Shown in pieces: positions 26,154 through 39,198 of a DNA stretch of 57,151 bases (positions are counted from its first letter, which is position 1; each line of letters opens with the position of its first letter). The DNA lies in NCBI GenBank assembly GCA_943326015.2, contig CALPRQ020000026.1, positions 1 through 57,151 on the forward strand. Reading direction: 5' to 3'. Below the pieces are notes generated by a model. It ran no database searches, was not told the DNA's origin, and saw nothing but the letters and a program-made list of their open reading frames with translations. Source of the stretch: Chitinophaga pinensis (lineage in GTDB: Bacteria; Pseudomonadota; Gammaproteobacteria; Burkholderiales; Burkholderiaceae_C). Made by a program: the position numbers and the translations under genes.

Positions 26154-26717
26154 TCATTGACCCGAAAGCAGGCGTTTCCAGCCTTCGAGGCCGAGCGCGC
26201 GCACGGTCTTGAGGTTGCGTTCGACGATGTCCTCGGCGCTGTCGCCGGACTCCACCGCGCGGTCGATGCTGTCCTCGCGCAACAGGTGCAGGGTCGGATA
26301 GGGGGCGCGGTTGGTCAGGTTGTCGGCGTCATCCAGCTCGGTGTCCTCGAACTGGAAGGTCGGGTGGAACGGCGCGACCTGGATGATGCCTTCGAGCTCG
26401 TGCTCTTCGAGCACCTCGTCGACCACGTTCAGGAAATCATTGAAGACGAAGAAGTCCGGGAACAGCGTCGGGTGCACCAGCAGCGTGGTGTCGACTTCCT
26501 CGGCCGGGGTGGACTTGAGCAGTTCCAGCTCGCGGTCGAGGTCATCGAGGAAAGCGTCGATGTTGCGGGCGTGGCTGACCACGATGCGCACCTGGTTCTT
26601 GACATAGACCGACTTGGCGAACGGACAGAGGTTCAGGCCGATGACGGCCTGCTCGATCCAGCGCCGCATCTCGGCTTGCACCTGCTCGTCGCTCGGGGCC
26701 TGGGGGATGGTGGACAT
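26154..26717 (-). CDS. DUF1415 family protein
   Basis: This 187-residue soluble protein matches DUF1415: the N-terminal EMRRWIEQAVIGLNLCPFAKSV is the family hallmark, followed by the acidic stretch ELEGIIQVAPFHPTFQFEDTE and TNRAPYPTLHLLREDSIDRAV. The conserved NLCPFAK and HP histidines may form an active or binding site. Function is unknown. The start at 26717 gives the family length; the longer frame upstream is rejected. Confidence 0.85.
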   Translation of the reverse strand: MSTIPQAPSDEQVQAEMRRWIEQAVIGLNLCPFAKSVYVKNQVRIVVSHARNIDAFLDDLDRELELLKSTPAEEVDTTLLVHPTLFPDFFVFNDFLNVVDEVLEEHELEGIIQVAPFHPTFQFEDTELDDADNLTNRAPYPTLHLLREDSIDRAVESGDSAEDIVERNLKTVRALGLEGWKRLLSGQ

Positions 26718-26808
26718 GGGATAGCTTTCGTGACGATGCCGCCGCGCCTGAGCCGAATCAGGCCCGGGCGCGGCGGCATCCATTCAGGGAACCGGGATCG
26801 GTGGCAGC

Positions 26809-28473
<1,665 letters not shown>

Positions 28474-28738
28474 GGAGAAAAGTAGTAGGGGATAAATCGG
28501 CAAAAACGCAAAGCCACTTGCGTGCAACCATGCATTATCCCTTTATGCGACAATGTCAGCGTGTGCACCTGCAGTCAGTGCCACGCCAGCGCCCTGCTGG
28601 GGCTTACCGCCCGACCTGTGTCGGCTACGGAGCCCGCCTTCGATTCGCATCAGCCCGCTAGACTGGCCGGTCGCCCAACAAAAACGGGCGCTGGAATGGC
28701 CGATGTCCCAAGCGCAACGGACTTGCGCCCCATACAAC

Positions 28739-30484
28739 ATGACATTTGAAGAACTGAAGCTGGCCCCGGCCATTCTGGAAGCCGTGCGCGAGCAAGGCTA
28801 CGAACACCCGACGCCGATCCAGGCCGAGGCCATCCCCGCCGTGCTCGCGGGCCACGACCTGCTCGCCGGCGCCCAGACCGGCACCGGCAAGACGGCCGCC
28901 TTCACGCTGCCGATGCTGCATCGCCTGCAGGAAAACACGCCCGAAGTCGTCAAGGGCAAGGCCCGTCCGGTGCGCGCACTGGTGCTGGCACCGACGCGCG
29001 AACTCGCCGCCCAGGTCGAGGAATCGGTCAAGGGCTACGGCAAGCACCTCAAGCTCAAGTCGGCCGTGATCTTCGGCGGCGTCGGCATGAACCCGCAGAT
29101 CAACGCGCTGCAAAAAGGCGTCGACATCCTGGTCGCGACCCCGGGCCGCCTGCTCGACCTAATCGAGCAGGGCCATATCGACCTGTCCCAGGTCGAGATC
29201 CTGGTGCTGGACGAAGCCGACCGCATGCTCGACATGGGCTTCATCCACGACGTCAAGAAGGTGCTCAAGCTGATGCCCCGGAACAAGCAGAGCCTGCTGT
29301 TCTCGGCCACCTTCAGCGACGAGATCCGCGAACTGGCCAACGGCCTGCTCAACAGCCCCAAGAGCATCCAGGTCACGCCGCCCAACACCACGGTGCAGCG
29401 CATCAAGCAGACCATCCACCCGGTCGGCCGCGGCAAGAAGAAGGCGCTGCTGGCGCACATCATCAACCAGCACAACTGGAGCCAGGTGCTGGTGTTCACG
29501 CGCACCAAGTTCGGCGCCAACAACGTCGCCGACTTCCTGAACAAGAACAACATCAGCGCCATGGCGCTGCACGGCAACAAGAGCCAGACCGCGCGCACCC
29601 AGGCGCTGGCCGGCTTCAAGACCGGCGAGCTGCGCGCCCTGGTGGCGACCGACATCGCCGCGCGCGGCATCGACATCGACGACCTGCCGCATGTCGTGAA
29701 CTACGAGATCCCCAACGTCTGCGAGGACTATGTGCACCGCATCGGCCGCACCGGCCGCGCTGGCGCCATGGGCGAGGCGGTCAGCCTGGTGAGCCTGGAC
29801 GAGGAAGGCTTCATGATGGCGATCGAGAAGTTCACCAAGCAGCAGATCCCGGTCGAGATCTTCCCCGAGTTCATGCCCGAGCCAGGCGAGCAGGCCGAGC
29901 CAATCGCGATGGGTCGCCAGACCATCTGGGGTGGCGCCGGCAAGCCGCCGAGCCGCGAGGTGATGGCCGCAGCCGCCAAGGCCGCGCGCAGCGAGATGAT
30001 GGAACGCATCCGCGACAAGAAGACCACCGAGAAGGCCCCGAGGGCCGCCAAGCCGCGCGGCGCGCGTGCCGAAGGCGAGCAGGCTGACGACAGCCAGCCG
30101 CCGCGCCAGGACGGCCAGCGCCGTCGCGGCCAGGGTGGTCAGGGTCAAGGTCAGGGCCGCAACAACCGGCCGCGCCAGGACGGCGCGGCTCGCCCGGCTC
30201 AACCGCGCGGCGACGGTCGTGGCGAAGCACGCGGCGAGTTCCGTGGTGAAGGCCGCCGTGGCGGCCCGGGTAGCGGCCAGGGTGGTGGCCAAGGCAGTGC
30301 TCAGGGCGGCGGCCAGCGCCAGCCCGATCCGCTGCGCACCGGCATCGATGCGCTCGGCGAACGCGGTCGCGGCCGCGGTGGTCGCCCGGGTGGCGGCGGT
30401 CGTCCCGGCAATGGTGGCCTTGGCCGCCAGGGTGGCGGTGGCGGCATCGACCCGCTGCGCACCAGCTACGGTCGCATCAAGTAA
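28739..30484 (+). CDS. rhlE: DEAD-box RNA helicase, RhlE-like
   Basis: This 581-residue ATP-dependent RNA helicase opens [16 protein letters not shown], very like E. coli RhlE. The Q motif is [10 protein letters not shown], Walker A is AQTGTGKT (45-52), DEAD is at 158-161, SAT lies in LLFSATFS, and [10 protein letters not shown] is motif VI. After about residue 400 there is a long low-complexity tail rich in Gly, Arg and Gln that would bind RNA, ending with two copies of a DPLRT element. A frame extension to 28703 is possible but less like the family. It probably remodels RNA during ribosome assembly or decay. Confidence 0.93.
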   Translation: MTFEELKLAPAILEAVREQGYEHPTPIQAEAIPAVLAGHDLLAGAQTGTGKTAAFTLPMLHRLQENTPEVVKGKARPVRALVLAPTRELAAQVEESVKGYGKHLKLKSAVIFGGVGMNPQINALQKGVDILVATPGRLLDLIEQGHIDLSQVEILVLDEADRMLDMGFIHDVKKVLKLMPRNKQSLLFSATFSDEIRELANGLLNSPKSIQVTPPNTTVQRIKQTIHPVGRGKKKALLAHIINQHNWSQVLVFTRTKFGANNVADFLNKNNISAMALHGNKSQTARTQALAGFKTGELRALVATDIAARGIDIDDLPHVVNYEIPNVCEDYVHRIGRTGRAGAMGEAVSLVSLDEEGFMMAIEKFTKQQIPVEIFPEFMPEPGEQAEPIAMGRQTIWGGAGKPPSREVMAAAAKAARSEMMERIRDKKTTEKAPRAAKPRGARAEGEQADDSQPPRQDGQRRRGQGGQGQGQGRNNRPRQDGAARPAQPRGDGRGEARGEFRGEGRRGGPGSGQGGGQGSAQGGGQRQPDPLRTGIDALGERGRGRGGRPGGGGRPGNGGLGRQGGGGGIDPLRTSYGRIK

Positions 30485-30505
30485 GCACTGGCTGCATTGA
30501 CGAAG

Positions 30506-30541
30506 AAGCGGCTGGCTCCTGACGGGGCCAGCCGCTTTTTT
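30506..30541 (+). terminator. Rho-independent terminator after rhlE
   Basis: AAGCGGCTGGC pairs perfectly with GCCAGCCGCTT (11 bp) around a ten-base loop and runs into a T6 tract, 22 bases after the rhlE stop. Confidence 0.95.
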
Positions 30542-30589
30542 CATGGGCGGGGCTGCAGGGGAAATATCCCCGCAGCTCCCGCGCCAGGC

Positions 30590-31150
30590 TTACCAGTGGC
30601 GCACGCGCCCGGTATCGATGTGCACGAACTGCGAGCCCGGATAGAAGCCGACGCCGCCGGCCTGCAGGGACAAGGCGGCATCGCGCAGCTCGGCCAGCGG
30701 TACGCCTGTCAGGCGCACGTCGATCGCGCGCCCTTCCATGTGCAGGCTCTTCCTGGCCACGCCGCCACTGCCCTTGGCGCGCAGGCGGCCGTTGGTCTCG
30801 GGACAGCGGTAGCCCGAGATCACTTCGTAAGGCATGGTCGCACCAAGCAGCTCGCGCACCCGGTGCAGCTGTTCGAACAGCAGCGGGTCCATGCTGCCGA
30901 CTTCGCCGGTGTAGTGGTCGCGCAGGAAACGGTTCAGCCGTCCCAGCGAATCCGGCTGGAACTGGTCGCCCACCGCGTAGACCAGGTTCAGGCGCTCATG
31001 CGTGTGGGTGTGAAAGAACTCGAGCGCGCGGCCTTCGGCGGCATTGGCGCTCGTGCTGGCGCGGGCCCAGGCGGGCAGCGCAGCGGCGGCGATCAGCCCG
31101 GTCGTGCGGGCAAGGAAACGGCGTCGTGCCGGCAGATGCGGTGGTGTCAT
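30590..31150 (-). CDS. DUF882/YcbK family exported peptidase-like protein
   Basis: This 186-residue protein carries a twin-arginine-like leader (RRRFLA at 9-14, followed by a hydrophobic stretch to about ALPAWA), so it is probably exported folded. The mature part matches DUF882/peptidase M15-like proteins: SGYRCPETNGRL, SLHMEGRAIDVRL with the metal-binding His and Asp, and the final HIDTGRVRHW. These are zinc D,D- or L,D-carboxypeptidase folds acting on peptidoglycan. It is the last gene of a six-gene operon and follows the L,D-transpeptidase by 11 bases, mirroring ycbB-ycbK in E. coli. Confidence 0.88.
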   Translation of the reverse strand: MTPPHLPARRRFLARTTGLIAAAALPAWARASTSANAAEGRALEFFHTHTHERLNLVYAVGDQFQPDSLGRLNRFLRDHYTGEVGSMDPLLFEQLHRVRELLGATMPYEVISGYRCPETNGRLRAKGSGGVARKSLHMEGRAIDVRLTGVPLAELRDAALSLQAGGVGFYPGSQFVHIDTGRVRHW

Positions 31151-31161
31151 GAGCTTGGGAA

Positions 31162-32835
31162 TCAGCCTGACCGGCGTTGTCGCAGTGCAGCGGCGAGCAA
31201 GCGGTCGTGGCCGTAGAGATCGTTGAAAAAGAATATTTGATCGCCCTTGACCAAGGTAGTTCCGTAGTGGATCAGCACCGGCACCGGTTCGGCCAGCTTG
31301 AGCGTGTTCGACTTGCCCGCGCCCATCGCCGCCTCGATGCGGGCGCGATCCCAGCCCGCCATGCCCTGCAGCACGAACTCGGCCAGCTCGACCGGCTTCT
31401 CGACCCGGATGCAGCCGTGGCTGTAGTCGCGCCGCTCGCGCCCGAACAGCGAGACCGCCGGCGTGTGGTGCAGGTAGATGTTGTCGGCGTTGGGAAAGAC
31501 GAACTTGATGTCGCCGAGCGCATTCTGCGGACCAGGGCGCTGGCGGATGCGCATCCTGCCGGCCAGCACGGCGTCGAGCGAAGCCCCCGACAGGCCGTGC
31601 TGGACGCTGCCGCCGGCGCCGACGAACTCGAAACCCATGCGATTGAAGTAGCCCGGGTCGCGCTTCAGCTTGGGCACGGTCTCGGCGCGCGCGATCGAGG
31701 GCGGGATGTTCCAGTAGGGGCTGAACTCGATGAAGCGCATGTCCTCGTCGAACAGCGGCGTGCGGGTGTCGAGCGCACGCCCGACCACGACCTTGGACTC
31801 GAGCGCGACACGCACACTGCCGTCAGCCGCGACCTCGTAGGCACGCAGCATGAACTCGGGCAGGTTGACGACCACCATGCGCCTGGCCTGCAGCAGCGGG
31901 GTCCAGCGCAGGCGCTCAAGCGCGAGTTCGATCTGTTGCGCGCGGGCGGCGGGCGCGACCTCCAGCTGCGCCCAGGTGGTGGCGCCAATCACGCCATCCG
32001 GCTCCAGACCGTGACGCGACTGGAAGCGACGCACCGCCTCGACCAGCTCGCCCTCGTAGCGCGGTGTGCCGGACAATGGAGCCACCACGACCGCCAATGC
32101 GGGTGCGGGTGCGGGTGCGGGTGCGGGTGCGGGCAAGACGATGCCAGGGCTTAGATCACCGAGCACCTGCAAGCGCTGAGCCAGCCGGTCCAGGCCGCCC
32201 CAGAGCTGGCCGGGCTCGAGCTTGCGCGTGCGCGACTTCGGCGGACTTGGCAGCTGCGGCAGCGGCGCGTCCCAGGCCGGATGCCCAGCCAGGCTGCGGT
32301 AGCGTGCCAGCGCCATGCGCAGCCGACCGTATTGAGGCAATTGCGGCACTGCCGCTGCGACTGCAGCAGCCGGATCCTGCCGCTGCAAGGCAGCGCGCAG
32401 CACCTGGCCAGGGTCAAACGGCTCGCTGCGGCCCGGCCGGTAGCGCTGGCCCAGCTTGACCGGGTCGATGCGGCCATGATGCAGATCAGCCAGGTAGCGC
32501 TCGAAGGCCCGCGTCAGCGCCTGGTCGGCGGCATCGGCTTGCTGTGCAGACGCCAGCGGCCGGCCCAGCAGATGCGCCAGCCCGGCGGCATCGTAGTCCT
32601 GGGGATCGAGGCCATGGCTGGCTGCATCAGCCAGCAGGCGCAAGGCCGAACTGGTCTGCGGCAGCAGGCGACCAGACTCGTCGAGCCAGAGTCGGCCCGT
32701 GCTGACTGCAGCGGTCTCCACAGCCTGCAGCGGGCCAGCCACCGCACTGGCCAGCGCCGCCATCAGCAGGCGGCGCCTGTCGGGACATGGCACCAGTGCG
32801 CCGCCAGGCACCGATGGCAAGGCAAGGCGCGTCAT
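31162..32835 (-). CDS. L,D-transpeptidase, YcbB/LdtD-like
   Basis: This 557-residue periplasmic protein has an N-terminal export signal (RRRLLMAALASAVAGPLQA at 20-38), a large scaffold region, a peptidoglycan-binding domain (about 258-295, RFQSRHGLEPDGVIGATTW) and a YkuD catalytic domain (about 315-510). The catalytic cysteine is Cys475 in SHGCIRVEKP. It makes 3-3 cross-links in peptidoglycan or attaches proteins to it. Between the scaffold and binding domains lies an Ala-Pro repeat encoded by a hexamer DNA repeat. The start overlaps the ACP stop by ATGA. Confidence 0.92.
   Translation of the reverse strand: MTRLALPSVPGGALVPCPDRRRLLMAALASAVAGPLQAVETAAVSTGRLWLDESGRLLPQTSSALRLLADAASHGLDPQDYDAAGLAHLLGRPLASAQQADAADQALTRAFERYLADLHHGRIDPVKLGQRYRPGRSEPFDPGQVLRAALQRQDPAAAVAAAVPQLPQYGRLRMALARYRSLAGHPAWDAPLPQLPSPPKSRTRKLEPGQLWGGLDRLAQRLQVLGDLSPGIVLPAPAPAPAPAPALAVVVAPLSGTPRYEGELVEAVRRFQSRHGLEPDGVIGATTWAQLEVAPAARAQQIELALERLRWTPLLQARRMVVVNLPEFMLRAYEVAADGSVRVALESKVVVGRALDTRTPLFDEDMRFIEFSPYWNIPPSIARAETVPKLKRDPGYFNRMGFEFVGAGGSVQHGLSGASLDAVLAGRMRIRQRPGPQNALGDIKFVFPNADNIYLHHTPAVSLFGRERRDYSHGCIRVEKPVELAEFVLQGMAGWDRARIEAAMGAGKSNTLKLAEPVPVLIHYGTTLVKGDQIFFFNDLYGHDRLLAAALRQRRSG
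32097..32134. repeat. GGGTGC hexanucleotide tandem repeat inside the L,D-transpeptidase gene
   Basis: Five exact head-to-tail copies of GGGTGC (32101-32130) plus partial copies on both sides encode the alternating Ala-Pro linker. A six-base unit keeps the reading frame, so slippage would change linker length by two residues. Confidence 0.9.
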
Positions 32836-33068
32836 CGCGTCAGGTAGGCGATCACGCCGCGCAGCGTGAACAGCCTGGGATAGTCGGACTCGGGGATGGC
32901 GAAGCCGCTGCCACGGTGCAGCCCGATCACGAAGTTCTGGAAGTCCATCGAGTCGAGATCGAGCGCCTCGCGCAGGTCTGCGTCGTCACGCACGCTGGCG
33001 AGGTCGGCTTCAGGGGCGATTCCGGCCAGCACGCTGGCGGCCAGGGTTCTGATGTCGGATTCGTTCAT
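32832..33068 (-). CDS. Acyl carrier protein
   Basis: This 78-residue acidic four-helix protein has the phosphopantetheine serine at residue 40 in the DLDSMDF motif. It is not the fatty-acid-synthesis AcpP, which would sit in a fab operon; here it lies between a lipoyl E2 and an L,D-transpeptidase, overlapping the latter by four bases. It may accept an acyl group made by the complex encoded upstream; this is inference from position. After the motif it runs QNFVIGLHRGSGFAIPESDYPRL, a specialised-ACP pattern. Confidence 0.9.
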   Translation of the reverse strand: MNESDIRTLAASVLAGIAPEADLASVRDDADLREALDLDSMDFQNFVIGLHRGSGFAIPESDYPRLFTLRGVIAYLTR

Positions 33069-33086
33069 GCCGTCATCTTCGCAGGT

Positions 33087-34337
33087 TCAGAGCTTCTCGG
33101 GGCGTTGCAGGACCCGGTCTATCGCGGCCAGCAAGCGGCCGCCCTGATGACCGTCGCTGACGCGGTGGTCGGCGGCCAGGCTGACCTGGACCAGGGGATG
33201 CGGCACGACCAGGCCTTCGACCACCCAGGGCCGCTCAACGACGCGGCCGAAGCCGATGATCGCGACCTGGGGCGGATAGATCACGCCCCAGACGGATTCA
33301 GCGCCGCGTTCCCCGAGGCTGGTCACGGTCACGGTCGGGTCCGTCAGCTCGGAGCTGCGCAGCCCGCCAGCACGGGCGCGCTGCACCAGATCGCGCAACG
33401 CACTCATCAGCTCGGGCAGGGCCAGGCGGTCGGCGTCGTGGATGGCGGGCGCGACCAGGCCGCCACCGCGCAACGCGACGGCCCAGCCGACATGGATGCC
33501 TGCTCCAGCCCGGAACGCTCCGTCCTGGTAGAAGCCGTTGAAGTCGGGCAGTTCGCGCAGTGCGAGCGCAGTCGCCTTGAGCAGCAGCGCGGCCGGCAGC
33601 AGCCGCTGTTCGGGCTCGCGGTCGCGGTTGTAGTCGAGCAGCCAGGTCTGCGCGGCGTGGAAGTCGACCTGGCTGGACAGGTAGTAATGCGGGATCTCGC
33701 GCTTGGAGTGCCCCATCGCGGCGGCGATGGCCTGCCGCATCTGGGACGGGTCGAAGCCACGCCAGCCAGGTGGCGGAACTGCTGTAGCCGCGACCACCGG
33801 CTCGACATGAGCTGAAGTCGCAGACTCGGCAGCACGCTCCACATCGGCTAGCGCGATGGTGCCGCCGACTCCGCTGCCGCGCAATTCTTCCAGCTTGACT
33901 CCGAGCTCGCTTGCGCGCCGGCGCGCGGCCGGGCTCGCCAGCAGCCGCCGACCCGGGGCTGGGACAGCAGAGGAAACTGCGGTAGCTCCGCCCGGCGGCA
34001 GCCCCGCGCTGGTTGCGAAAGCGGTCAGCGCAGCTTGCGGGCGTTGCGAAACTGGCACCCAGGTACCGGCTGGCAAGGCGGGCTCCGCAGACGAAGGGAG
34101 CTCATCAACTGACTCCACCCGGGCCAGCACCGCGCCAACCTTCATGTCCTGCCCCAACGGTGCGAGATCGCGGATCACGCCGTCGAGGAAGATCTCGACA
34201 TCGATCGCACCCTTGTGCGTCTCGACCACCGCGACGACATCGCCGCGCCCGACGCGGTCGCCCTCGTGCACCAGCCACTGCACCAGCCGGCCGGTTTCCA
34301 TGTCAGCGCCCAGCGCGGGCATCAGGAAGTCCGCCAT
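33087..34337 (-). CDS. 2-oxoacid dehydrogenase E2 (dihydrolipoamide acyltransferase)
   Basis: This 416-residue E2 begins MADFLMPALGADM and has three parts: a single lipoyl domain with Lys42 (ETHKGAIDV), a linker with the peripheral subunit-binding domain (about 130-165, SPAARRRASELGV), and the catalytic acyltransferase domain with His391/Asp395 in ADHRVSDG. A GTG at 34346 overlapping the E1 stop is an alternative start, but the ATG at 34337 has GGGGTGA before it and matches the family. It transfers the acyl group from E1 to CoA, or possibly to the ACP encoded next. Confidence 0.9.
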   Translation of the reverse strand: MADFLMPALGADMETGRLVQWLVHEGDRVGRGDVVAVVETHKGAIDVEIFLDGVIRDLAPLGQDMKVGAVLARVESVDELPSSAEPALPAGTWVPVSQRPQAALTAFATSAGLPPGGATAVSSAVPAPGRRLLASPAARRRASELGVKLEELRGSGVGGTIALADVERAAESATSAHVEPVVAATAVPPPGWRGFDPSQMRQAIAAAMGHSKREIPHYYLSSQVDFHAAQTWLLDYNRDREPEQRLLPAALLLKATALALRELPDFNGFYQDGAFRAGAGIHVGWAVALRGGGLVAPAIHDADRLALPELMSALRDLVQRARAGGLRSSELTDPTVTVTSLGERGAESVWGVIYPPQVAIIGFGRVVERPWVVEGLVVPHPLVQVSLAADHRVSDGHQGGRLLAAIDRVLQRPEKL

Positions 34338-34342
34338 CGCGC

Positions 34343-36370
34343 TCACCCCGGCCCGGCCGGACGCACCAGAGCGCGCACCGCATCGACAATGTCGGCGACC
34401 TGCGGCAGGCAGGCCGCCTCAAGCGGCTCGGCGTAAGGCACCGGGACTTCGCGGGCACAGAGGCGGCGCACGGGAGCGTCGAGCTCGTAGAGCGCCTCCT
34501 CGGCGATGCGCGCGGCCAGCTCGGCCGAGATCGAGCCACTCTTCCAGCCTTCGTCGACGATCACGATCCGGTGCGTCTTGCGCAGCGACTCGATCACGGT
34601 GCCTGAGTCAAGCGGTCGCAGCACGCGCAGGTCGATCACCTCGGTCTCGATCCCATAGCCGGCGAGCTGCCGCGCAGCCTCCAGGCATTTGGACAGGCTC
34701 CAGCCATAGGTCGCGATCGTCACATCGCCGCCCGACCGCCTGACCCTGGCGCGCTCGATGTCGACGGTGGTGACGGACATGTCGAGTGCTGCCTCGCTCG
34801 CGTAGAGCATGATGTGCTCGAACAGCAGCACCGGGTTCGGGTCGGCCAGCGCGGCCGCGAGCATATGCCGCGCGTCCTCGACCGTGGCGGGTGCCAGCAC
34901 CTTGAGACCGGGGATATGCGCGAACCAGCCCTCGAAGCTGTGCGAATGCTGTGCCGCCAGCTGACGGCCGCCGCCGGTCGCCATGCGCACTACCAGCGGT
35001 ACCGCGAACTGCCCGCCCGACATGTGCGCGAGCGTCGCCGCGCCGTTGACGATCGGATCGAGTGCGAGCAGGCTGAAGTTGCAGGTCATGACCTCGACGA
35101 TGGGCCGCAAGCCCGCGACCGCCGCGCCGATACCGGCGCCGACGACCGCGTTCTCGGCCAGCGGCGTGTCGACGATGCGCTCCGGTCCGAACTCGTCGAG
35201 CAGGCCCTTGCTGACCGCGTAGCAGCCGCCGTAGCGGGCCACATCCTCGCCCAGCAGCAGCACGCGCGGGTCCGCCAGCAGCGCGTCGCGGATGGCCTGG
35301 CGGCAGGCCTCGCGGTAAGTTGTCTTCTCGCCGGCTGCCGGCGTGGATGGAGTGGAGACGGGCAAACCCGGAGCGCCGCCCTCCTCCTGCACGACCTTGT
35401 CCATCAGCACGAAGCGTTCAAGGTCGGCGAGCGGCTCGGGGTGGCCGGCCTCGGCCCAGGCCAGCGCCTCGGCGATCTCCGCCTCGACTTTCGCCTCGAT
35501 CGCAGCAGCCTCGGCCTCGCTGATCTGGTGGCTGGCCTGCAGCCAGGCACGCATCCTGGCAACCGGGTCGCGCTCGCGCCAGGCCTCGACCTCCTCGCGG
35601 CTGCGGTAGGCCTGGGCGTCGAACATCGAGTGGGCGCGGAAGCGGTAGGTCCGGCATTCGAGCAGATAGGGCCCCTGCCCGGCGCGCAGTCGCTCGACCG
35701 CCCGCCTGGCGGCACCTGCGACCGCAACCGGGTCCATGCCGTCGACCGCCTCGGCGTCGATCCGGTAGGCGGCGGCCTTGCGAAAGATCTCGGGCTGGGA
35801 TTCGCCGATCGCCAGCGGCACGCCCATCGCGTAGCCGTTGTTCTCGCAGACGAACAGCAGCGGCAGCTTCCAGAGCGCGGCCAGGTTCAGGCTTTCGTGA
35901 AACGCGCCCTCGGCCACCGCGCCCTCGCCAAAGAAGCAGGCCGTCACGGCACCCGGGCGCAAGCGCTGGTCGGCCAGCGCGATGCCGGTCGCCAGCGGCA
36001 GCCCGGCGCCGACGATGGCATTGCCGCCGAAGAAGCGCCGCGCCCGGTCGAAGATATGCATCGAGCCGCCGCGGCCACGACAGCAGCCCTCGACCTGGCC
36101 CAGCATCTCGGCCAGCAGTTCGCGCATCGGCAAACCGCGCGCGAGTGCCTGACCATGCTCGCGGTAGGTCGCGACCACCGCATCGCGTTCGTCGAGTGCG
36201 CTCATGATGCCGACAGCGACCGCCTCCTCGCCATCGTAGAGGTGCAGGAAGCCCTTGATCTTTTGCGCCTGGTACAGCTCGACGCAGCAAGCCTCGAAGC
36301 GACGGATGCGCAGCATCTCGCGCCAGAGCTGCTGCAGCGCGGCGCGGTCGAGGTGGAGTTTGTCGCTCAT
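34343..36370 (-). CDS. 2-oxoacid dehydrogenase E1, fused alpha and beta subunits
   Basis: This 675-residue thiamine-diphosphate enzyme is a natural fusion. The alpha half (about 1-325) has [16 protein letters not shown], the TPP motif GEGA...ENNGYAMG and [10 protein letters not shown]. The beta half begins at about residue 350 ([13 protein letters not shown]) and has [24 protein letters not shown] and [11 protein letters not shown] proline/threonine linker joins them (about 336-346). Most relatives encode the halves as separate genes. It decarboxylates pyruvate, acetoin or a branched 2-oxoacid and acylates the E2 lipoyl group. It overlaps the E2 start region and follows the AcsA-like gene by 10 bases. 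Confidence 0.92.
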   Translation of the reverse strand: MSDKLHLDRAALQQLWREMLRIRRFEACCVELYQAQKIKGFLHLYDGEEAVAVGIMSALDERDAVVATYREHGQALARGLPMRELLAEMLGQVEGCCRGRGGSMHIFDRARRFFGGNAIVGAGLPLATGIALADQRLRPGAVTACFFGEGAVAEGAFHESLNLAALWKLPLLFVCENNGYAMGVPLAIGESQPEIFRKAAAYRIDAEAVDGMDPVAVAGAARRAVERLRAGQGPYLLECRTYRFRAHSMFDAQAYRSREEVEAWRERDPVARMRAWLQASHQISEAEAAAIEAKVEAEIAEALAWAEAGHPEPLADLERFVLMDKVVQEEGGAPGLPVSTPSTPAAGEKTTYREACRQAIRDALLADPRVLLLGEDVARYGGCYAVSKGLLDEFGPERIVDTPLAENAVVGAGIGAAVAGLRPIVEVMTCNFSLLALDPIVNGAATLAHMSGGQFAVPLVVRMATGGGRQLAAQHSHSFEGWFAHIPGLKVLAPATVEDARHMLAAALADPNPVLLFEHIMLYASEAALDMSVTTVDIERARVRRSGGDVTIATYGWSLSKCLEAARQLAGYGIETEVIDLRVLRPLDSGTVIESLRKTHRIVIVDEGWKSGSISAELAARIAEEALYELDAPVRRLCAREVPVPYAEPLEAACLPQVADIVDAVRALVRPAGPG

Positions 36371-36380
36371 CGCAAGGCCC

Positions 36381-38156
<1,776 letters not shown>

Positions 38157-38256
38157 TTCCCACCTCCCTGTGGCTGCCGGCTCTGGACGGCCGACTATCA
38201 GCAGGGATTCAACGCCGCAGCTCCCGCGACGTCAAGTGCCCACATTTTTTTCTCCA

Positions 38257-38287
38257 TAAGTTTTCCCTAAGTCTGGCCGCGCAGAAT
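38257..38287 (+). promoter_or_regulatory. TAAG direct repeat with a downstream -10 box (probable response-regulator site)
   Basis: TAAG occurs at 38257-38260 and again at 38268-38271, an 11-base period that puts both on one face of the helix. This is how QseB/PmrA-type regulators bind. CAGAAT (38282-38287) is an acceptable -10, so the second half-site overlaps where a -35 would be. It lies upstream of the micro-ORF and the OmpR-family regulator gene, suggesting autoregulation. Confidence 0.45.
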
Positions 38288-38345
38288 CAGTCCCATGGTG
38301 GCTGGAAAGATCCAGCCGCCCGCAACCTGACTCTAGGAGCCTGAC

Positions 38346-38423
38346 ATGAAAAAATCCCTGTTCGCCATCCTGACCGCCGCTGCCGTGACCGTCCGTCCGG
38401 CCCAGCTGTCGACCGCCGCCTGA
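38346..38423 (+). CDS. Micro-ORF resembling a signal peptide (25 residues)
   Basis: MKKSLFAILTAAAVTVRPAQ... has a two-lysine start and a hydrophobic core, as in an export signal, and a strong AGGAG ribosome site six bases before the ATG. It stops after 25 codons, so there is no mature protein. It could be a leader peptide, a small membrane-active peptide, or the surviving 5' end of a secreted-protein gene disrupted by deletion or frameshift. It lies between the direct-repeat promoter and the response-regulator gene. Confidence 0.4.
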   Translation: MKKSLFAILTAAAVTVRPAQLSTAA

Positions 38424-38517
38424 GCATGAGACAGGGCCGCCAGGCCCTGGCAGCGGACGCCTCCGGCGCGCGTCCCGCTTTTTGCCGACAATCCAGGCAT
38501 CCATTACCAACGATGCC

Positions 38518-39194
<677 letters not shown>

Positions 39195-39198
<4 letters not shown>

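Larger units (their letters stand above)
38157..38517. other. Intergenic region upstream of the two-component operon
   Basis: These 361 bases lie between divergent units: acsA to the left and the response regulator to the right. They hold a direct repeat with a likely promoter, and a short ORF with a signal-peptide-like start, both listed separately. I see no other gene. Confidence 0.5.

Noticed and set aside
28553-28738. N-terminal extension of the RhlE frame
   Set aside because: RhlE proteins begin at MTFEEL/MSFDSL; the extension is cysteine/proline-rich and unlike the family.
38401-38480. A longer secreted protein continuing from the micro-ORF
   Set aside because: The TGA at 38421 closes the frame, and shifting frame by one or two bases does not restore a protein-like sequence that I can recognise.
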